Assembly: GCA_026182355.1 (NCBI GenBank)
Contig: JAPFBL010000233.1
Coordinates: 1,674,001 to 1,738,000, forward strand
Direction: 5' to 3'
DNA length: 64,000 nt
From: Hermatobates lingyangjiaoensis
Lineage: Eukaryota; Arthropoda; Insecta; Hemiptera; Hermatobatidae
Shown in pieces: positions 47,800 through 59,469 of this stretch (positions within the stretch are counted from its first letter, which is position 1; every line of letters starts with the position of its first letter). The position numbers and the translations under genes are program-made. The notes beneath the pieces were generated by a model that was not told where the DNA came from, did no database searches, and saw nothing but the letters and a program-made list of their open reading frames with translations.

Positions 47800-48469
47800 G
47801 AAATATTTCAACACCTGCTTGATCAGCTTATACTACTCAAGTGCTTCCCCTCTCATATACGAGGGAATACAAGAGTTTTACCGTTGTACTTTAGATTTTC
47901 ACGGTAGATGACGTGAAAGAGATAAAACAGTCGAGCACCTAGCAACTGTGCTACCCTAGTAGAAATAGAGATTTGACAAAGGTAAAATCTAGACAGTTTT
48001 TTATATAGAACGGTTCAATACATATTCATCGAAACCACCTAGAATTATGTGTAACGTGCACATTAGTGTGACAGGTTTAAGTGATTTAGAAAAGTTAAAA
48101 ATCAGGAATATTCCATATTAGCACTTTGCTATACTATATATCAACTAAAATTTTAAGATATTTTAGATAAAAATTTTATTTAGCAATTTTATACCCTTTC
48201 CGTCAAATTGGATGTCGTTTGATGTTATTATTACAACGTTATTACAACTATACCTATTACAACAACAACAACAATATACCTATTACAACTTTAACAACTT
48301 TTAAAGTGCAACGTGCAGACGGAAAATTGATTTTTATAAATTCAGATTGAAGTATTAATTTAAAATGTAATTTTGTGATTGTAAAATTAGTAAAAAGATA
48401 GTAGCATAAAACAAAAAATAAAAAAAAAGGAAAAAAATAAAAGAGGATACATTTGAAAGCAGTTTAGTT
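47800..48469. other. AT-rich non-coding stretch
   Basis: An ACAACAACAACAATATACC patch at 48263. No gene recognised. Confidence 0.45.
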
Positions 48470-48690
48470 GAGGACGTGTTGTCAAATTGTAAAGCGTCAG
48501 GTTTCAACGCTTACTGCTAGCGACAATTATTTGCAAGAGTGATTAATTGAAGTGTCTCTAATTGTGCCTGACTGGGTAGTAAAGAGCCAAACCTGTTTAG
48601 CGACACCCCAACGACCTGTATGCTAATTTCCTCTGCCACAGGAGCCCAACGGCACGTGTAACTGAACATTACATTTCAGTTTTAACACAA
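48470..48690. other. GC-richer unclassified block
   Basis: Noticeably more complex than its flanks, with TGCCTGACTGGGTAGTAAAG and an E-box (CACGTG, 48653-48658). No frame fits. It could be a regulatory element, a non-coding exon or an unrecognised transposon. Confidence 0.3.
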
Positions 48691-49019
48691 TAGCCAAACA
48701 CCTTTGCTTGATTCTGTATTTATTAAAACAATGAAACCGAATAACCAATTTTATATTGTTTTTTTTTAACAATGGAAATGAAATTCCATTTCATTTGTTG
48801 AACTTACAGAAATAATTAATTATATTTTTTACTATAGGTAATCTTGTTTCATATAAATCTATAAATTATCATAAAATATTATCCCTTATACTCGAAAGCT
48901 GTCATAATTTCATATAAAATACATTTTTTTTTTGGTAGCTTTGGAGGTGGGTAAGCTGCGAGTACTAGAATAACTGAACTCAGCAATTACCTTATACTTG
49001 TTATAAAAGCGTGTATACC

Positions 49020-49115
49020 ATTACTCGCTCTATCACTCTCTATCTCACTCTTTCTTTCTCTTTTTGTCACTTTTTCCCTTCTCTCACTCTCTCCTCTTCC
49101 CCGCTATCTCTCTAT
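49020..49115 (+). repeat. Polypyrimidine (CTn-rich) tract
   Basis: Pyrimidine-rich on the plus strand (TCACTCTCTATCTCACTC and on), similar in type to 44212-44398. Confidence 0.8.
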
Positions 49116-49969
49116 ACATGATAAAGCTTCACAGGATATATGTGGGATTGAAATCATTTAAACATTAGGTGTATTTTATCTCTTACTTTTCCAAAGTCTC
49201 CTCTTGAGGTTAGTGGTGTAGATTAGTCCAAGTGTTAGACTTGTCTTAAAATCATTCCTGACCCTATTACACTTCCAACCTTAACAATAATATGTATCCA
49301 ATAAAACACTTGAGCTCCTATATTATTCTTTGAGGTTTCCCTGAGTCCAATTAACAAAAAAGGCAGATGAGGATGAAATACTGGAAGTCAAGCAAAAAGG
49401 GTATTAACTTTATATTTTACAGAATCAGTTCACAGATGCAAATTTACACAATTAAAAGTATATATGAAAGTCTACAGCTCTATTCAATAATATAAACATT
49501 ACAACTTATTCAAATTTGAATCTTCACAAGCCATGTAACCAAAATGTAAGCTCTGCAAGCAATGAGATGATTAACTGGAGCATATCCTCCTTGGTTGAAC
49601 AATATTCAGCAATAAAGGAATTTATCTAAATGAAAGTCTGAAAACAACCCCTCAGTTTCTAGATTAGTATAAAACAAAAAGAAAAGCATCCTGTTAAGAA
49701 AACATCTAAGTAACACAGAACAGTTGATGTGTAAATCAGACTTGTATATAATAATAGTGTAAGAGTTAAAGTATTAGATAAATGGTATAATGAATAGCTT
49801 GAAGAGTTCGTAAAACTTATGTAATTCTAACTTCTCACATACCTAAAGACCACAGCATTCCATCGTCTGTAGAGTATTTTCAGGTTCAGTTGCCAGGGGA
49901 AGAGTAGTTTCCATAGATGTTGGGTCCCTCTTTACGAACGTCTCCGTTGATACGACCATACCATACATC

Positions 49970-49972
<3 letters not shown>
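49116..49972. other. Non-coding stretch
   Basis: Slightly less AT-rich than average; no frame, RNA gene or repeat recognised. Confidence 0.4.

Positions 49973-50001
<29 letters not shown>
49973..50001. repeat. (TA)n tract
   Basis: Precedes the 50 kb foldback. Confidence 0.95.
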
Positions 50002-50003
<2 letters not shown>

Positions 50004-50035
50004 TTATATTAGTATAAGTGGGCAGCAGGTCTGCT

Positions 50036-50625
50036 TGGAGACAGATGGAATTAAAATATGCAGAAGCCTCTGCATTAACGACCTTTCTACTGATATCCTC
50101 ATCAGTTGGATGTTTAACATCCAAAATCATGAACTCAATGTTATACCAAGCAGCACCATGTTTGAAAAAGTTACAAATTTGTTAGAGATCTTGAATCTAG
50201 TGGGGTTGGCAATAATTGAGAGTCCAACCTGAATGTTGTTACAACCCTGCTATAACCTTCTTTCTTTTCTTTTGTCTTACTTTCATGTACCGTATTCTCT
50301 CCTGTTTTATTTTTTGTTACACCTGTTTTGTTTAGTGTTAAAGATTCATTTATTAATTTTTTATTGATATTATACATAGTTTTAACTTATTTTTAACCTG
50401 AAGATGACCAATGTATGGTCGAAAGCTTGTTCCTTTTTAGTGTATCGTTATTTCAATATAGTCATTTAGTTTTATCAGTAGTTTTGCTTCTGTTTCCACA
50501 TGTCTCTGGCCAATTATTTATAGAAATTACCTCTAGAGCAAAAGACGATTGTACGAAAAATAGAGGCTATCAGTAGAAAGGTCGTTAATGCAGAGGCTGC
50601 TGCACATTTTATTTCCATATATATA
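50036..50625 (+). mobile_element. Penelope-like terminal unit in a foldback, with hammerhead-like core
   Basis: Short arms (50045-50100: GCAGAAGCCTCTGCATTAAC, GACCTTTCTACTGAT; 50563-50618: its complement) enclose ~460 bp. Inside, AAC (50395-50397), CTGAAGA (50398-50404), T, GACC...GGTC stem, GAA (50421-50423), AGCT (50424-50427), T, GTT (50429-50431) form the cleanest hammerhead-like fold here, with AAC/GTT as helix I. This resembles Penelope-like element terminal repeats. A 65-codon frame at 50035-50232 is unidentified. Confidence 0.6.
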
Positions 50626-52017
50626 TACGTGAATACATATTAACTTTATTACTGTATGGACAATCATTAATCAAACATAAAATTTTAGACTTAATTAAAT
50701 TGTATAGAATTATATATTTACTATTCATGTTACATTTCAGTTTTGTTCGCATAATATATGTATCTACTTTATAAGGTCCTTTAAACATTTTTTGTTCATT
50801 TTTATTAAATAAAAATCATCATTTAACATTTTTTACTAATAGCATTAATTATTCTAAACGAGGCGTTTGGTTATACTCCAGCGTTTTGGTTATGGGCGGT
50901 AGATCCTAAAAAAGGACCCTGATCAAAATTGAAATTCTGTAGTTAGCTCTCCCCAAAAAAAGTTATATAAAATCCATATATTTCTTTCTATCTAAATGTC
51001 TCCAGTTATATTTCTATAGTGGACAGACAGACAAACTTTGTATTTTATATGTACAGATGTAAGTTGGATTCAATTTTAATTTTTGTAGGTATTTTTACAA
51101 AATTTTATATTACCCAATATATTTTTTCATTTCATCTATGGTGTATATTATTAACAAAAGAAATAGCTTTGATATTAAAATCAAAGGCTGCCTTAATAGG
51201 CAGTCCATTTATATGAAAATTAAATTCCACATATATTTAAAAAAAAAATCTTTAATTTAACATTCAATAGGAAACAAATGTAGATGATTGAATTTTTTAA
51301 AAAATATTTTTTTTTAAAGACTGATGATAAAAGTTTATTAAATTATTCGTAATTTGATAAACAAAATAATTGAAGCGAGAAAATTGAATCCATTTTTGAT
51401 GGGAATAATTTTATTCCAGTGCCTGCTTTACTCTCTGAGTTCAACATCATTCCTATTTGTCAATGTTTGTTTTCTATCTTATATGTATTGACTGTCATCG
51501 CTAATTCAAATTATTTTTCTGCAACACTTTTTTATAAATAATATCAGTAACATTTGATAAAATATTAACATTTTTATTTAAGCTTTTAAATTTTGTTCAG
51601 TTATTGTGAGATAATTATCAACTATTTTTTAGTACAATAATTCAGTACGAATTTTAGTGAATGTTATAAAGCATTAGAAAATTATTAGAAATATGTATAT
51701 AATTTACTTACTTTATTGCATTGAATCAAATTATAAAGTACACTGAAAACTGTCAAGTCTCTAATCTTGAAATTTAAGCATTATTATCAAAGTGACCAAC
51801 AAAATAACTGAAAAAATCCTCAAATTTTTAAATCAGCTGGAAAACTATTTTTTCTTTTCAATAAAATATAAAGATGTTGACTTCTGATTCAATTTTAAAG
51901 CTTTTGAGTAGTTATACCGTTTGACGGATCAATATGACATTGTACTTAACAAGAGAGAACCATGTGGGGGTCAGTTGAAGTATATATTTCAAAATTACAT
52001 TAAGGTGAAAAAAAAAG
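50626..52017. other. AT-rich non-coding stretch
   Basis: No gene or repeat recognised. Confidence 0.5.
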
Positions 52018-52222
52018 TCAACGTTCAAGCCATAGTAAGAAATCAAGGAAATTACTAAAATCATTCAACCAAAAAAAGGGGTTATCGTCAGAGTCAAACA
52101 GATATCGAGTATTTGAGCGTAAGCTTGATGTTGATTTGAGAATCAGTTTGACTCTGACGATACCGTCCTTTTGGTTGAAAAATCATCGTAATTTTTCTGA
52201 TTTCTCGGTGTGGTTCAGACGT
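52018..52222. mobile_element. Diverged relative of foldback A
   Basis: Arms AACGTTCAAGCCATAGTAAG...ATTCAACC...ATCGTCAGAGTCAAAC and complement keep the A layout and the invariant CGTCAGAGTCAAA block, but the outer part (CAACGTTCA/TGAACGT-like) and the stem (AAAAGG) differ. The plus core is GACTCTGACGAT...GGTTGAAAAATCATCG. Clear subfamily. Confidence 0.7.
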
Positions 52223-52592
52223 TCAGAATATATATATACATACATATATATATAATATTTCTTATTAGTTCGGCAGAACAGATTACACTTAAAATAAACT
52301 GTGACACATAAACAGAAACATAACAAAGACTCACTTTTCAATATTCCGACCATTATTTTATACATTATCTGAAATTTTATTAAATTATTGTTGATTGTTC
52401 ATGCAAAATATTATTGACTATGTTTTTAATATGAGCAGGAAAACACGACCAAGTTTTCCGTTAACGTTCCATGAAATGATTTATGTAGTGCGTATCACGG
52501 TTCTCCATTGGATTTTTTCCCTTCACACTTGTTTTTAAATTTCCTTACATCATAGGCAAACGTGCATGTTTATTATCGGCTTTAAATGATCA

Positions 52593-52682
52593 ATGATCAA
52601 ACCACAATAAGAAAATGGGAAAACAAGACTAAGATCTTTCAACCGTAACAAGCGGTCATTGTCAGAGTCAAAACCCAACTGA
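52593..52682 (-). mobile_element. Solo 90-bp arm of foldback A
   Basis: One arm only, from ATGATCAAACC to CCCAACTGA, without an inverted partner; the boundaries equal those of a single A1 arm. The minus-strand core is CTGACAATG in place of CTGACGAAG. Confidence 0.85.
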
Positions 52683-53699
52683 AATAAACTGTTTAAATGA
52701 TATAAAATTATGTCTATCTTTATCGATAATGAAGAAGTTATCTATATTTGTACTGGGGTAAAGTACTCTAATACAATAGTTGAAACATGATGTTTATATG
52801 ATAGAGAAAGTTTCTTGTTTAGGTAGTTTTTAAAGGGTTCCTTTTCTAAGTGTTATCTCTTTTAGTAAAAATTACAATGTAGAAGGCATTCCGCTTGCTC
52901 TATTTGTCTTGCCCTCTCTCCCCTTTGTTTCCCTTTTTCTTTGTTTTTGCTTCAATTTTTTTCGCAAAATTCCTGAAATAAATAGCTGTGTCTCTCTTAC
53001 TAAACTTTTAAAGAAATGAACTGCTTATAATTCCTAGAGTAAGGTATGCATTTATAGGGCATGCTGGTTAAAGTAAATGTTCAATGCATGTTTAATTACA
53101 ACATTGTTTGCTCATTTAAAATTCGTACATAATATTATTTAAACTGACTCAAACTCGAAGGCTGAACTAATTAAAAGTAAAAAGATATTAACACAATTAC
53201 AAATTTTTAAGTCGATTGAAGAAGTAATTTCAAAATTTACTGCTTCCAATGGATTGAGCTAAGCTAAGTCCTGTTGCTTATTGCAAATATATTCAAGATA
53301 GATTTACTGATCAACTATATAATAATTCAGTTTCTACCAATATAATGAGTGAAAAGGATAAATATGTGATAAAAAAATGTGAGCTGATAAGTTATTTGAA
53401 AACTCTGATTGGTTAAGATATCACTGTGCAACATTTGATAAACATACAATAACAAACAAATATAAGATTCATAAATGTATTGTACATCACAAAGATAAAA
53501 AACCATTGGTAATTGGGATTAATTTAAAATTTTTAGACATTTTTACAGTTTAAATAGTACAGTATTATAAAAGAATTCAATTTTGGTATTTAATATGAAA
53601 GAGGCAGAATGCGTGGTTTGGTACCTAATGGTGTCAAATATGTGGTAAAATTTCGAAAAATCAATATTTTCTGTGCATCAAGTCTTTCACTCATACTGG
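52683..53699. other. AT-rich non-coding stretch
   Basis: No gene recognised. Confidence 0.5.
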
Positions 53700-53790
53700 G
53701 ATAAATGAATAGTACAAAGTCCCCACAAAAAAGGAGACGTGTCTCGAACACTTTGTAATCATCGTCAGGTAAACATTTAGAGATTAAAAA
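53700..53790 (-). mobile_element. Family B single arm
   Basis: Minus strand: ACCTGACGATGATTACAAAG, TGTTCGAGACACGTC, then TTTTGTGGGGACTTTG. The GAA core is changed to GAG. No inverted partner. Confidence 0.65.
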
Positions 53791-54985
53791 TTAAAAGTAA
53801 CAAAAATAAACAGGAATTATATACAGTAAAATGAAAATTAAATTACATACCCAATGAAAGGAGTAGAGAACCTACAACTGTCAAGCACTGAAAGGAATTC
53901 AGGTCTTGTGAGATGGAGTGTAGAGGGGTAGTTAAAAGATAGGGTGGCAAAGAATTTGGGTATGCTTACAAACAGTGAAGTACTATAAAGCAAGCCAGAA
54001 AACTATTGTAGTAGAACGAGTCCTTTTTGTTGAATTGAACAGGTCTTATTATGGAAACAATTTCAGAAAATATAGAAAGACCGGAATTTACTTATTGAGA
54101 CACGACGATGGTGTATTTTGGTTTAAAGGTTTATTTATCTCAAAAGCATCCAAATTTAAAATGTATTTAAATTTGCTGCTAAAATGTAAGATGACGAGGT
54201 TTTTGTTAGGGTCTAAGCTATGAGATTGCACATTTAATGAGTCTTTCACTCATGCAATTCGTTGAACAATTTCTTCAGTTGTATACAAAAGGAGACTAAA
54301 AAAATAGCATATTTAGATATCAGCAGAGATTCCAGAACATTTAAAAAGCATTTAAATGTGATGGATTGGAATAAGACAAAATAAGATAGATGAACTCTTA
54401 CTCTCAATGATAATGAGGACGAGATGAAAAATAAAAATGCTTTTTTCAAGTATTTTTGATCTTGACATGCAAAATCAAACACTTCAAAAATTGTTTCCAA
54501 TAATAATAAATAAGTTATAATAATATATCAGACTTTTTAAAATATCCACTGAAAAAAAACTAAAGCCTTAAAATTTATATGGAACTAGTTCAATGGGAAG
54601 AAAACTCAAGATAAATTTGGACTACAAGATGAGATTAACCATATAAGACTCTTAGTCTTAAGGAGGGTAACCAACAAATATTGCAAAACATCTCATGTAC
54701 CAAAACCATTACTTCAAAAAAGTGGAAAGTGTTGAAAGAAATGAAAGATGATCTTCAATCTTTTTAAAGATCTTTCAAAGTCTTTTCTCAAAAGATTCAA
54801 CATTTTTGACTGCTGAAATGTCTTTTAAATTATTAAGAAAGAAGCATTTTGAAAATATTTGCAAAACACTAGAGATGATATTAAAAAAAAGGAAGATTGA
54901 ATATAATACCGAGATCGTGGACTTGTAGATCCTCAGATATTGAAAGCTCAACGGCAGGATGATGTACTTCTTTCTAAAGTTATAG
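53791..54985. other. Non-coding stretch
   Basis: Frames at 53975-54223 and 54246-54500 show no recognisable domain. Possibly part of the same old repeat field as 26.3-27.3 kb (shared words such as TCTTTTTAAAGATCTTTCAA at 54758). Confidence 0.35.
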
Positions 54986-55121
54986 CCTCTTGAATAGATC
55001 AAAGTTATAGATAACTTCAGTAGGTAGTCTCTTGAACAGATCAAAGTTATAGATACCTTTAGTAGATAGTCTCTTGAACAGATCAAAGTTATAGATACCT
55101 TTAGTAGATAGTCTCTTGAAT
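54986..55121. repeat. 42-bp tandem repeat x3
   Basis: Unit AGTCTCTTGAACAGATCAAA, GTTATAGATACCTTTAGTAG, AT; the first unit is diverged, the last two nearly identical. Confidence 0.92.
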
Positions 55122-56759
55122 GAGCTGCTCACCAAAAACAGTATGCAGTCAGAACAGTCAAAAAAAAAAAGTTTAATCCAACGAGGTTCAAAGGGATTGA
55201 AATGGAATGTGAAAAAGAAGAAAAAGATAATAATTTACTGCCAGAGTGTTTACAAGAGGAAGAGAATATTTTTGTTTTGTTTTCCTGAACAAATATATTT
55301 TGGGCTATTTCAGACTAAACCATTGAGTTCAATACCGTTTGACATAATACTCGTATTTAAAGAAAAAAAAAACTTTAAAAAGCTCCATAATGATTTACTT
55401 TCTACCAAAACTCACAAATGTGAAGCTGAAACATTTTGTCACCTTGAGCCTGTACTTCACAAAATTGATATTCAGTTTATATTAAAATTGTCGAGATACT
55501 TTTCTTTTCTAAAAACAAAAAGTAATAACATTATTTCGTTTTAAAGAAATTGATTAAAACTTATTATTTAGAACCCAGCAGTCCATCTTTAAAATAATTT
55601 TGTCATAACTGCTTAATTAATTCTGTCAAACTGATAAATATCCAATTTAATATTACGCAGTAAATTTTCAGTTTAAACAAGATTCTGATTGTAAGTATTT
55701 TTTTCAACTTGATTGGAAAGTAATGATTGACTTTTTAACTAGTTACTTTAAAATTTTAAATTCCCGTTTCAGAAAGTTCATGTTTTGTTGTATTGGATTT
55801 GCTGTACTTAATTAAAAAAGTTGGTAATTTTTTTTTACTTCCATTTATTGAACAGCATATATAAGAGAGAAATCATTAAACCTTGGATGAATGGTGTATA
55901 TTATTTTCAAGTGTCTCTTATTTTCACAATGAATGAAGACTATTTCTTTTGCAATATTGATATCAATATTGATATTTAGAAAAGAATAGGTCTCTTTGTC
56001 ATTACTCAATATTTTAATCTTTCAACTGCTCTAACTAAAGAATATTTATTTTATCCTTCTTCTTCTGCAGAATATTGGTGGATCTGATTAAACTCCTTCT
56101 TAACTCAACATAACTTTTTGACCACTTTGTTTTTCAAAAGTGAGTAATTTGTAACGTTTAAAATTTGCTAACGCGATTAAAAATTTTAATCGTGTGTTAA
56201 TCGTACTTTAAATCGTAATTCTTTATTTGAACTATTATATGATATCGTTGAAATTCTAACAGTAGTTTGATTTTCAATATTCATTTAAACCCAGAAACAG
56301 TTAAAAAACTTCAAATTTCAAAGAAAAAACTCAAGATTTCAAATCAAAATTGGGTGAAAGTAGTAGCTAATATTCAGTAATAAAACCCTGAAAATATTGT
56401 AGCAATATTAATCCCTTCGTTTTAATGGGGTCACAACGTTCGTTAGTTTATTTTTTAAATTTTATGTTTACTTATTCATTCTGTATAACTTACTAAAGTT
56501 ACACATCACAGTTTAATAACTAAATTTATTGATTTAATCATTTGCGTACGTTATATCCATTCATTGTGACACTACATTGATTTTCATTTTATGTATAATT
56601 TTCCGTAAAATCACTGTTACCGCTACATTGAAAATATTTATTAGTAAGAATAAATACAATATATTTTATTACTTTTTCCAAACAGACTTTTGCTAGTTTC
56701 TGATTTATTATAAAGGAAAAAAAATGGTATTTCTAGCAGTGAAAAGCACTTTGACATCT
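55122..56759. other. AT-rich non-coding stretch
   Basis: The 142-codon frame at 55116-55544 is Lys/Phe/Ile-rich without a domain; I do not call it a gene. Nothing else recognised. Confidence 0.4.
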
Positions 56760-57080
56760 GCGCAGTAGTCTCCAGCAGTTAAAAACTCTGCACAGTTAAC
56801 GAAACCCCGCGTTTTTCAGCTTTTTTACTATATATATGACGTGCATCAGTGGGACTGAAAGGAATTAATAGAAGACGTTGAAGTTTAAATAACATCGATC
56901 AAACTGTTTCAGAGTCCAGTTGTCTAACATCAGGAGTAGACGCTACGCTCATCGCGCTCCGTTCTTCGACGTGGGGAGATCTCTCTCACTTCGTCCTCAA
57001 TTCTTACATCTTTTGTAACACAATTGTTACGTCCTGATGACGAACAACAGTTAGAAATATTGAATTCTGTAAGTGTTCTT
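56760..57080 (+). mobile_element. GC-richer element with terminal hammerhead-like core
   Basis: Contains ATATATATGACGTGCATCAG, then a GC-rich block (TACGCTCATCGCGCTCCG), then GTCCTGATGACGAACAACAG...: CTGATGA (57034-57040), AAC/GTT stem, GAA (57054-57056), ATAT (57057-57060), T. The block TTCTTACATCTTTTGTAACA recurs at 57662-57681. Likely the leader of a retroelement, possibly Penelope-like; no ORF. Confidence 0.45.
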
Positions 57081-57249
57081 TTTATTCTTTTTTCTGTGTC
57101 GTGCTTTGTGTAATTTCAAGTTATATATATATACATAATATAACTAATATATAATATGGATATTACACGAAGGAATATTTGTTATAAAATAACTTAGAGA
57201 TAAAAAATAAACAAATAACCGAGATTTGCTAGTCTGGTAGAGAATAAAG

Positions 57250-57282
57250 CCCAATATATACCCGAATCGGGTATATATTGGG
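57250..57282. repeat. Perfect 16-bp-arm palindrome
   Basis: CCCAATATATACCCGA, one central A, then the exact complement. Confidence 0.95.
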
Positions 57283-57345
57283 TCGGATCAGGCTCGAGCC
57301 GAGTTGGGCTTCGGACACGTCGGGCTCGGGCGGGGTGTGGTATTA
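57283..57345 (+). repeat. GC-rich TCGGGC-type patch
   Basis: GTCGGATCAGGCTCGAGCCG, AGTTGGGCTTCGGACACGTC, GGGCTCGGGCGGGG: imperfect repeats of a TCGGGC-like word, far GC-richer than anything else in the window; a possible transposon end or foreign repeat. Confidence 0.6.
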
Positions 57346-58849
57346 ATACCCAAGGCTGAATTTTTTAGACCTGATCGTACCTCTAGTCCCAATATTAACC
57401 AAGCTGATACAGGTTCTTTTGTTGTTTTACGTTGGCTAGCTGTGCGAGACGAAGTGACAACTCATGTTTCACTCTTTTATCAGATCTTATCTTCTAATTC
57501 TACTGTTCAATAACAACAAACTTGAATTTATTTCATTAGAATAAGGATGAAATATAACGACTTGAAGATAAGGAGGAAACCTTTCTTATCATGGTCACTT
57601 GGAACTTTATCGACTGTCAGTGGTCATGATAGGGAGTTACAAGCTTTCTGAACGTTTGATTCTTACATCTGTTGTAACACAATTGTTTCTTTCTTCAATT
57701 TACGAATTTTGTCCTAAACCCGACTACTTTTCTGAATGATGCATACCGTTATTACTTACTACTGAGGTTAGTTAACATCCTATTATTAGGTAAATCTATC
57801 ATAGCTCTGAATCGTTGTATCAAGCGCCCCACTGTCTTTGTGCGTTGAGCATGGGACTTAGAATAGTCGAAGGATACTAGATATTCAAAACTACTTATTA
57901 GATAAAACCAATTATAGGTAGACCAATAGATTATAAAACTGGTAAATATGAAAAAAGTACAGTATATAAACCGAATGTAACGACCATAAACATATACAAA
58001 CTGTAGAATGCAAACCGAAAGAATATTAATACCATAGTTTAAATAACATCTTAAACTTTACTTAAATAATTCAAACAAGTTAAACTATGCTAAAAATTTA
58101 GATAATCATATCAAAAACTTATTATATTTAATAAAAACAGGGAAAGAAAGGACAAAGATTAAATACAAGAGAACTTCAAGTGCATAAAAAAAAATAGATC
58201 ACTCAATAAATGGTTATACTGATATATTATCTAGGTAATTAATAAAAATAGAAATACGATTGGGTGGGCTTCACAATAATGATTTAAACTATACAAAAAT
58301 AAGATCAATTAATAAGTGATATAAACTGATATCAGCAACAGCAAATTTAGGCATATTTTGTCTCTAATTTTGGTAATAATACCCGGAATCCCTCAAGAGT
58401 TACCGGTCCTACCTGAAAACTTGAAAATACAGGATGTCCAAATTCATCTTCCGTTTATCTCCTTTTTCTGTTACATACATTATATCTTGTTTTTATGATA
58501 GTAGAATGAAATTAAATTAATTACTTTTATTAATTTAATTTCGTAAACACCGTTATTTATAAATATATATATATATAAATATTACATTTGTATTACAAAA
58601 CAACAACTCTATAGTAATCAAACATTTTATTTTTGCAAATTTCAATACATGTTTATAACCTAATTATGCTTATTTATATAATTAAATTTGATTACTTGTT
58701 TGTTAAAATCCATTAGTCGATTTATTATTAATTTTTTATTTTGCTATATTCTGGAAACCTATAATTAATATGGCCACATTTAGTGTTTGATTTAAAAATT
58801 TTCCGACGGAATCTTATTTTTATGAGGCCTATATATATTCATAAAAGTA
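57346..58849. other. AT-rich non-coding stretch
   Basis: Apart from the block at 57655-57700 repeated from 57001-57030, nothing recognised. Confidence 0.45.
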
Positions 58850-59165
58850 TCGACCGTGGAATAGAAACACAACTAAAGTTTATCAGAACTCGGTCAGTTC
58901 TTCAGGTTCAAATTAAACTCTCATTGCCAACGTTTCGGTTTCTATTTAAAACCTTTTTAATAGACCTACAAAACAGAGGAAATATAAGAACTAATTCAGT
59001 CATTCAAAAATCAAACATACATAAAAAGCGCAATTAGTTACAAATTAGAAATTAAAATAGATATTTTGACAATAGATTAGTAAGAAAAGTTACAGAAGTA
59101 TAAAATTTTTGAAACAGATAAACTAAGTATTACATAAAGATTTTTTACAAGAAAAATATAGTCTG
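58850..59165 (-). mobile_element. Family D repeat, copy 4
   Basis: Aligns with 39380-39665 over about 280 bases. Minus-strand core GAAACGTTGGCAATGAGAG. The frame at 58783-59037 is an artefact of this repeat. Confidence 0.75.
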
Positions 59166-59382
59166 TGGATTTTAATAACAACTGGTCTAGTTTCAATGAA
59201 CACGTGACTCTGAACTGAAAAACAAGCAAGGAAACCAAATTTCATCAGACGACCAAAAAGTTGATGCATGCAAAATTATTTTAGTGACTTTTTGGTTGTT
59301 TGGTGAAATTTGATTACCTTGCTTGTTTTTCAGTTCAGTGTCACGTTTTCATTCAAACTAGACAGTTGTTATTTAAATCCAC
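59166..59382. mobile_element. Inverted repeat joined to D copy 4
   Basis: Arms (about 59166-59265 and 59283-59382) are complements: TGGATTTTAATAACAACTGG, GAACTGAAAAACAAGCAAGG, CGACCAAAAAGT and partners. The loop is TTGATGCATGCAAAATTATT. Confidence 0.85.
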
Positions 59383-59469
59383 AAAATTTAATCCAATTCG
59401 TAGCTTTTTTTCAGAAGCTACAAAAAAAACAACATAGAAAAAACCAAATATCAAATACTCAATTTCAAA

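Noticed and set aside
55116..55544. 142-codon plus-strand frame
   Set aside because: Amino-acid composition follows AT content (Lys, Phe, Ile, Ser), no domain, no splice or promoter context, and it starts in a tandem repeat.
58783..59037. 84-codon plus frame
   Set aside because: Lies across a family D repeat whose other copies do not keep the frame.
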